From Arhodomonas aquaeolei DSM 8974 (GTDB lineage: Bacteria; Pseudomonadota; Gammaproteobacteria; Nitrococcales; Nitrococcaceae), in assembly GCF_000374645.1 (NCBI RefSeq), contig NZ_KB894800.1, forward strand, positions 168,589 through 232,588: DNA of 64,000 nucleotides, in the 5' to 3' direction. Position 1 is the stretch's first letter; every line of letters begins with the position of its first letter. Positions 59,131 through 64,000 of this stretch are shown one piece after another. The notes below the pieces were generated by a model. It was not told the DNA's origin, made no database searches, and saw nothing but the letters and a program-made list of their open reading frames with translations. Both the position numbers and the translations under genes were made by a program.

Positions 59131-59455
59131 GCCGTGCACGGCCGTGGGCCGTGGGCGACGTCCCCCAGCGAAACCATCGAGACGTCGCACACCTGCGGTG
59201 CACGACCCACGCGCCCCATCAGCCGTGACCCCGAGTAGCCCGGGTAGGTCGGTTGCTCCTGGCAACCGACAGCCATGACCATGGTTCTCGGTAGCCGACG
59301 ACCGCCGCCCACCACCCGGCATACCCGACGATATCGCCGGCCGACGTGCACCACGACGGCGCCAGGTGCCCACGTAGGTCGTGCGCCGCAGGCGTGCGAC
59401 ATGCAGGCTCGGGCCAGCGAAGGCGTCGCACACGGCCCACGGCCGTGCACGACCT
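59131..59455. repeat. Cluster of REP-like palindromes in a gene-free region
   Basis: Four related elements are seen. 59131-59158 (inverted) and 59425-59455 share 20 exact bases in opposite orientation (59134-59153 and 59431-59450). 59184-59207 has arms GTCGCACACC and GGTGCACGAC. 59376-59400 is the exact inverse of the element at 9724-9748. The ends GTCGCAC and GCACGACC are common. A further hairpin, GTCGGTTGC/GCAACCGAC, is at 59248-59270. No gene is seen in 59026-59591. Confidence 0.72.
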
Positions 59456-59591
59456 GCCGTTCCGGAGCGCGGGCAGGTCAACAGAACCCGGCGTGCCGAC
59501 GTGGCACTCGTGTCCACGGTGCCTGTCGCCAGCTCAGGGATCCCGCACGCCTGCCCCCTGACACCCCCCGGACGCGCGTCAAGCGCCGGAA

Positions 59592-60488
59592 TCACGCCTG
59601 TCCGGCGGAACGAACGAAACGCCTGGCCGCCGGCGACAGATCGCGGCCCGCCAATACGAGGTCGAAACCGGGGGCCGACCCCGGCAATGGCCGGTAGCTG
59701 ATCCGATCCCCGCGAAAGCTGCTCATGCTCTCGGGAACGACGGAGACACCGGCGCCGACCGCCACCAGCGATAGCACCGCGTGCATCCCGTACGCCTCCT
59801 GGGCCACCTCCGGCACGAAACCGGCATCCGCGCAGAGCCGGATCACCTGCAGATGGAAGCCCCGACCTTCGACCAGCGGCCAGAGGATGAACGGCTCGTC
59901 GGCCATATCGGCGAGCGTCACGTCGGGCCGCCCGCTCAGGGGGTGGTCGTTCGGGATGGCCATGCACAGGCGATCGCTGTCGAACGGCGTCCGCCCGATG
60001 TCTTCGGCATTCGCCAGCGGCGGTATCAGGACCCCGACGTCCTGTGTCCCCTCGCGTAACGCGGCGACCTGAGCGGCGGTGGTCGCCTCACGCAACTCCA
60101 GGCGCACCTTCGGGTGCGTCGCCCGGAATTCGCGGACCACGTCCGGCAGCCGTCCATAGAGCGCGCTGCCGACATAGCCCAGGCGCACCACGCCGGTCCG
60201 ACCCGCTGCCATGTCCCGCGCCGCGGTGACGGCGCGCCCCGCCTGGCGAAGGGTCTCCCGCGCCTCATCGAGGAATACCGCACCCGCCGCCGTCAGCCCG
60301 AGCACGCGATTGCCCCGTTGAATCAGTGTGGCGCCGAGCGCTTCCTCCAGCTTGCGGATCGCATTGGTGAGCGGGGGCTGCGACATGTTCAGCCGTTCGG
60401 CGGCACGATGGAAATGCCGTTCCTCCGCCACGGCGACGAACTGCTCCATCGTGCGCAGGCTGACGGGAAGGCGCTCATCTGCTGGCAT
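59592..60488 (-). CDS. LysR-family transcriptional regulator
   Basis: A 298-residue LTTR. The winged helix (~8-70) reads AEERHFHRAAERLNMSQPPL with ALGATLIQRGNR, and a periplasmic-binding-like effector domain follows. The ATG at 60488 follows CGGAG; a TTG five codons earlier is an alternative. It is divergent from an SDR gene, so that gene is its probable target. The shared 139-base gap is AT-rich with TATAACCGGTATTA near its centre, a possible operator. Confidence 0.88.
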   Translation of the reverse strand: MPADERLPVSLRTMEQFVAVAEERHFHRAAERLNMSQPPLTNAIRKLEEALGATLIQRGNRVLGLTAAGAVFLDEARETLRQAGRAVTAARDMAAGRTGVVRLGYVGSALYGRLPDVVREFRATHPKVRLELREATTAAQVAALREGTQDVGVLIPPLANAEDIGRTPFDSDRLCMAIPNDHPLSGRPDVTLADMADEPFILWPLVEGRGFHLQVIRLCADAGFVPEVAQEAYGMHAVLSLVAVGAGVSVVPESMSSFRGDRISYRPLPGSAPGFDLVLAGRDLSPAARRFVRSAGQA

Positions 60489-60627
60489 GCATCCACTCCG
60501 CAATGTCTCCGGGCTTCACCACAGACGATACATAAAAAATATTGTGGACGCTTATAACCGGTATTAGATATATCGCGCAGCGGCGCGCACACTCCCCGCC
60601 CATGTCTTCACGAACAGGGCCTGAAGA

Positions 60628-61494
60628 ATGGTGGACTTCGACGACCAAGTGGTACTCATCACCGGTGCGGGCCGCGGACTCGGTTTCGCGTACACCCGAT
60701 ACATCGGACAGCTGGGGGCAACGGTGCTGATTCAGGACAACGGAGCGGACACCGACGGCAGCGGTGAAGCCCCGCAGGTCGCGGAACGCGCGGCGGCGGA
60801 ACTTCGCGCGCAGGGGCTGAACGTTCGGGCGGTCCCCGGGGACATCGGCTCGCGCGAGGGCTGCCACGCGCTCGTCGGGCGGGCCCTGGGCGCTGGCGGA
60901 CGACTGGACGCCGTGATCCACAATGCCGGATGGGTGGGCTACGAGACCATCGAGGCCATAACGCAGCCGTCCTTCGATCACATGATGGCAGTCGCCGCCA
61001 AGGCGCCTCTGTGGCTGGCGCAGGCGGCCTGGCCCGCGATGAAGGCGGCCGGCTACGGCCGCATCGTCCTGACGACCTCCTGCCGGGCGCTCTATCCCCA
61101 GTACGTTCACCACGGGCTTGCCGCCTACGCCGCCGCGAAGATGGCCGCGGTGGGCATCGCCAACGTCCTAGCCGCCGAGGGCGAACAGCACGGCATCGTG
61201 GTCAACGCGGTCTCTCCGGTCGCCAAGACGCGCATGTGGGGGGTCGGGGGCGAGCCGGACGAGCTGCGCCCCGGTGAGGTCGCGCCGGGTGTGGCCTATC
61301 TGGCGTCCCGGGCATGCGCCGACGGCGGCTGGATACTCCGCGCCGCGAACGGCCAGTTCCACGCCACCCGGGCCGTGGAAGCGGAAAGCGTGGACTACCC
61401 CCGTGACCTGCGTGCGGTTCGAGCCGCAACGGCCGACGAGGTCGCAGCGAACTGGCCGCGGATCGCCGTCGCCGACGCAGAACCCCGCTCGTGA
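60628..61494 (+). CDS. SDR family oxidoreductase
   Basis: A 288-residue short-chain dehydrogenase. The cofactor site is LITGAGRGLGFAYTRYI, the NAG motif is IHNAGWVG, and the catalytic residues are in LTTSCRALYP and AAYAAAKMA. It resembles the 3-hydroxyacyl-CoA dehydrogenase unit of multifunctional enzyme type 2, so an acyl-CoA substrate is possible. Controlled probably by the divergent LysR protein. Confidence 0.82.
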   Translation: MVDFDDQVVLITGAGRGLGFAYTRYIGQLGATVLIQDNGADTDGSGEAPQVAERAAAELRAQGLNVRAVPGDIGSREGCHALVGRALGAGGRLDAVIHNAGWVGYETIEAITQPSFDHMMAVAAKAPLWLAQAAWPAMKAAGYGRIVLTTSCRALYPQYVHHGLAAYAAAKMAAVGIANVLAAEGEQHGIVVNAVSPVAKTRMWGVGGEPDELRPGEVAPGVAYLASRACADGGWILRAANGQFHATRAVEAESVDYPRDLRAVRAATADEVAANWPRIAVADAEPRS

Positions 61495-61626
61495 GCGCCG
61501 CACCGATTTTGTGCCCCGGCCATGCACCGGCTGGCGGGTCGTCATTCTCGCCGGTGGACACTTGCCTGACGGACCGGTGAGCAACCGGAAAAGCCCCGGC
61601 CCGGAACCACCGCCTGACCGCCCGGC

Positions 61627-62907
61627 TCAGACCCCGTCCGCGCCGACGCCGGGGCCGCGCAGGCACGCGGCCGGGTCGTTCGGGTCGAAATGCGCCCCGT
61701 CGAAGAAGCGGTCCGCGCCCATGGGGATCGGTGCCGTCGCCGTCTCCAGCTGCCACCCGCCGGCGTGGACGCCCTCCTCTTTCCAGTCCGCCTGCGGGGC
61801 GGGCAGGCCAAGGTCCGCGGCGGCCTCGCGGTAGAGGTCCGGGCGGTACGTCCGTGCCACCGCCTCGTCGACGGCGGCATCCATGTCGAGCTGTCCCCAG
61901 CGTTCCATCTGCATGGCGAACCACAGCCCGTGGGAGCGCCACGGGAAGTTCGCCGCGTAACGCGAGAACACGGTGAAGTCCGGGATCCTACGCGGCCGCG
62001 CGGCGATGCCGTCGCGGAACTCGCCGCCGAGGGTCGCGGCGAGGACGTCCTCGTCGACGCCCACGTACTCCGGACGTGCGAGCAGCCGGGCGGCGCTGCG
62101 GCGGTTGGCGCCGTCGGCGTCCAGCCAGCGGCAGGCGTGGAGCAGCGCCCGCAGCACCGCACGGTGAGTGGCGGGGTGGCGCTGCGCCCAGTCCTCGGTC
62201 ACGGCGAAGACCTTCTCGGGGCCGTTGTTCCAGATCTCGTAGCTCGAGATCAGGCTGCAGCCCGCGCCGCGGGCGACGGCGAAGCCGTTCCACGGCTCAC
62301 CGGCGCAGAAGCCGTCGATGCGGCCCTCCTCCAGGTTGGCGGCCACGAACTGCGGCGGGATCACGATCAGGCGCACGTCCCGGTCCGGGTCGATCCCCGC
62401 CGAGGCCAGCCAGTAGCGGAGCTGGTAGGTGTGACCGGAGACCGGGAACACCGTGGCGAAGGTCAGCGGCCCCGCCCCCTGCCGCCGGTCCGCCTCGATC
62501 ACCCGGCGCAGGGCGTGGGCGGTGATCGGCCGCCGCGCCATCGCCTCCGGGTCGGTGCGGCAGAGGCGCTCGTAGAGGCGGCGGGAGACGGTCACCGCGT
62601 TGCCGTTGAGGTTCAGGGTCAGGGCCGTGACCATGGGCTTGCGCGGGCTCACCACACCGAGCGTGCCCGCCAGGGGCATGGGGCCGAGCATCTGTGCGCC
62701 GTCCAGGGCGCCGAGCTGGACCTTGTCCCGTACGTTCGCCCACGAGGCCTCCCGGGTGATGCTCACGTCCAGCCCCTGCTCGGCGAAGAAGCCCATCTCC
62801 CGCGCCACGACCAGCGGCGCGCAGTCGCTCAGCGGAATGATCCCGAGGCGCAGCTCCCGCTTCTCCGGCGGGGCGCCGGCCCCCGTTTGCCCTGATCCTG
62901 ACGACAT
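61627..62907 (-). CDS. nasS: Nitrate/nitrite sensor NasS-like protein
   Basis: A 426-residue protein of the NrtA/CmpA binding-protein fold: LRLGIIPLSDCAPLVVAREM, LDGAQMLGPMPLA, NLEEGRIDGFCAGEPWN and NFPWRSHGLWF. It lacks a signal peptide, so it is cytosolic, as expected for NasS rather than a transporter subunit. It lies 23 bases after an ANTAR regulator gene. In known pairs NasS holds NasT inactive until nitrate or nitrite binds. The longer open frame upstream overlaps nasT. Confidence 0.88.
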   Translation of the reverse strand: MSSGSGQTGAGAPPEKRELRLGIIPLSDCAPLVVAREMGFFAEQGLDVSITREASWANVRDKVQLGALDGAQMLGPMPLAGTLGVVSPRKPMVTALTLNLNGNAVTVSRRLYERLCRTDPEAMARRPITAHALRRVIEADRRQGAGPLTFATVFPVSGHTYQLRYWLASAGIDPDRDVRLIVIPPQFVAANLEEGRIDGFCAGEPWNGFAVARGAGCSLISSYEIWNNGPEKVFAVTEDWAQRHPATHRAVLRALLHACRWLDADGANRRSAARLLARPEYVGVDEDVLAATLGGEFRDGIAARPRRIPDFTVFSRYAANFPWRSHGLWFAMQMERWGQLDMDAAVDEAVARTYRPDLYREAAADLGLPAPQADWKEEGVHAGGWQLETATAPIPMGADRFFDGAHFDPNDPAACLRGPGVGADGV

Positions 62908-62930
62908 CGTGATCCTCCCTTCGCCGTCGC

Positions 62931-63491
62931 TTAGTCGAGCAGCTCGCGGGCCAGCTCGTAGAGACTGAGGCGCCGGTCCATGGCCATCTTGCGCAGGCGC
63001 TGGTAAGCGGCCTCCTCGCCGATGCCCTGGCGCTCCATGAGCAGGCATTTGGCGCGGTCCACCGCCTTGCGCTGCTCCAGGCTCTGCTGCACCCGCCCGA
63101 GCTCCGAGCGCAGCGCATCGTGGGCCTGGAAGTGCGCGATGGCGACGTTCACCAGCGAGCGTACGGTCGCCGGGGCCAGGCCGTCGACCACGTAGGCGCT
63201 GACCCCGGCCCGCGCCGCCTCCAGGCTGACCTGCGGGTCGTCCTCGTCGGCGAGCATGACGATGGGGCGCGGGAAGCGCCGGCCGAGCTGGGCGAGGTGC
63301 TCCAGGGTGTCCCGGCTGGGCAGCTCGGCGTCGACGATCACGGCATCCGGGGCGAGCTCGGTCATGCGCGCATAGAGGTCGTCGCGCTCATCGACGCTCG
63401 CCACGACCTCGAAGCCCGCGTCGGTGAGCGCCTGTTCCAGCGCCCGCGAGCGTCTGTCCTTGGCCTCTATGAGCAGGATGCGTGCGGCCAT
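62931..63491 (-). CDS. nasT: ANTAR-domain antiterminator NasT
   Basis: A 186-residue protein. A receiver-like domain (~1-120) with ILLIEAKDRR and DAVIVDAELPSRD is followed by an ANTAR domain (~125-183) with AVDRAKCLLMERQGIGEEAA and LRKMAMDRRLSLYE. ANTAR proteins bind paired hairpins in leader RNA to prevent termination. Divergent from a nitrate transporter. Start is the ATG at 63491; an earlier in-frame start adds 15 residues without domain match. Confidence 0.9.
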   Translation of the reverse strand: MAARILLIEAKDRRSRALEQALTDAGFEVVASVDERDDLYARMTELAPDAVIVDAELPSRDTLEHLAQLGRRFPRPIVMLADEDDPQVSLEAARAGVSAYVVDGLAPATVRSLVNVAIAHFQAHDALRSELGRVQQSLEQRKAVDRAKCLLMERQGIGEEAAYQRLRKMAMDRRLSLYELARELLD

Positions 63492-63641
63492 TGCCTGCCC
63501 CGTGACAGCGGATAGTCCATGCCCTGAAACCAGCAACTGTCATGCCACATTGCCCGGTGAACCCGCACCCCGCGGTGTGGCGCCGGCCAGGGCCCGCCGG
63601 CACTGCGCGACATGCCCCGGCAGCACCCGGATCTGCCCCGC

Positions 63642-63751
63642 TGCAGTGCAGCATTGCACCACGACGAAGCGTCACCCCGGTACGTCAGACGGGGCAATTC
63701 CTAACAAAAACTAAAAAAACAATTACTTATATAACTGGCACGGCCGTTGCA
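63642..63751 (+). promoter_or_regulatory. Sigma-54 promoter with candidate NtrC and IHF sites
   Basis: CTGGCACGGCCGTTGCA (63735-63751) is a perfect -24/-12 sigma-54 promoter. TGCAGTGCAGCATTGCA (63642-63658) matches eight of ten fixed positions of the NtrC site TGCAC-N7-GTGCA, about 105 bases before the start. Between them an AT-rich tract has AAACAATTACTTA (63717-63729), one mismatch from the IHF consensus. This is the usual enhancer-bend-promoter order. The leader (about 63763-63870) has no obvious terminator. Confidence 0.8.
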
Positions 63752-63870
63752 GCGTTCAGGGCGACGTGGACCAGGCCTGCCTGACGGTGGGTACGAGTGC
63801 GTCGATCAACGCCCTTCAACGGCGAGGGGCCGATCGTCCGTCATTCGTATCGAACAACCGGGGTAGCGTC

Positions 63871-64000
63871 ATGGAGCTGCGTAACAAGGCAACGAAGATC
63901 AATCTCTTCGACCTCCGGTCCGTGCAGACACGGACCTTTCACCTCACCTGGCTGGCCTTCCACCTGTGTTTCTTCGGGTGGTTCGGCATCGCACCGCTGA
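63871..64000 (+). CDS. Nitrate/nitrite transporter (NarK/NasA-like MFS), N-terminal part
   Basis: The visible 43 residues run MELRNKATKINLFDL, then TFHLTWLAFHLCFFGWFGIAPL, typical of the first helix of nitrate/nitrite porters. The gene continues past the window edge. Its sigma-54 promoter and the divergent nasT-nasS genes point to assimilatory nitrate uptake. Ribosome site GGGGTAG is weak. Confidence 0.85.
   Translation, partial: MELRNKATKINLFDLRSVQTRTFHLTWLAFHLCFFGWFGIAPL

Noticed and set aside
63763-63870. ANTAR-binding hairpins and terminator in the nitrate transporter leader
   Set aside because: A GCGT-CGATCA-ACGC hairpin with six-base loop is present, but the loop lacks the expected A and G positions and no T-tract follows.

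Overview
The window looks like chromosome of a halophilic or salt-tolerant gammaproteobacterium, most probably of the Ectothiorhodospiraceae (inference). The coding is dense and very GC-rich. There is a glycine-to-betaine methylation pathway very similar to that of Halorhodospira, and a gene order around crp/vfr, trp and speD that matches Pseudomonas. No insertion sequence, prophage or CRISPR array was seen, so this is mostly core genome with several accessory modules.

Layout. 1-7.7 kb (+): the end of a general amino-acid ABC importer (aapQMP), a catabolic threonine ammonia-lyase, a second amino-acid importer (glnHPQ type) and a NodIJ-type exporter. 7.9-13.1 kb: a DUF4126 membrane protein, a NUDIX hydrolase, a secreted Asp-rich repeat protein, CorA, a GntR regulator, a small Cys protein and an EEP-family hydrolase. 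13.2-18.7 kb: ilvA, rpiA, a DUF2905 protein and moaA-moaD-moaE-moeA. 18.9-28.6 kb: tRNA-Gln, rpsI-rplM, coq7, speD, an OsmC protein, crp/vfr, trpC-D-G-E, gph and rpe. 28.8-30.1 kb: a CopD-like protein and djlA.

30.3-33.8 kb (-): a quorum-sensing module. A LuxR gene is followed by a las/lux-type box, luxI, a small receiver-like protein and a GGDEF-EAL protein; the last three genes overlap. 33.8-34.9 kb: TetR and MoaB. 35.2-35.3 kb: a previously unlabelled non-coding unit with a Fur-like box, a promoter, two hairpins and a terminator, which is a candidate iron-controlled small RNA.

35.4-43.7 kb: a photoprotection and lipid-modification cluster. It holds an FAD oxidoreductase, a DUF1365 protein, a CFA-synthase-like methyltransferase, an MFS protein, an SDR with a SnoaL-like protein, a CarH/LitR-like MerR regulator and a photolyase. 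Two palindromic operators with the same half-site flank its transcription units. The regulator's cobalamin-binding motif appears lost.

43.8-59 kb: purC; an arginine deiminase operon (arcDABC) behind an FNR/ANR-type box placed at about -41.5 of a likely promoter; convergent pgk-gap-tkt; then glycine/sarcosine methyltransferase, sarcosine/dimethylglycine methyltransferase, metK, an SAH riboswitch and ahcY. The last group makes betaine and recycles the S-adenosylhomocysteine by-product.

59-64 kb: a gene-free stretch carrying paired REP-like palindromes, a LysR-SDR divergent pair, and nasT-nasS divergent from a nitrate transporter behind a sigma-54 promoter with candidate NtrC and IHF sites. The 3' end of the transporter lies outside the window.
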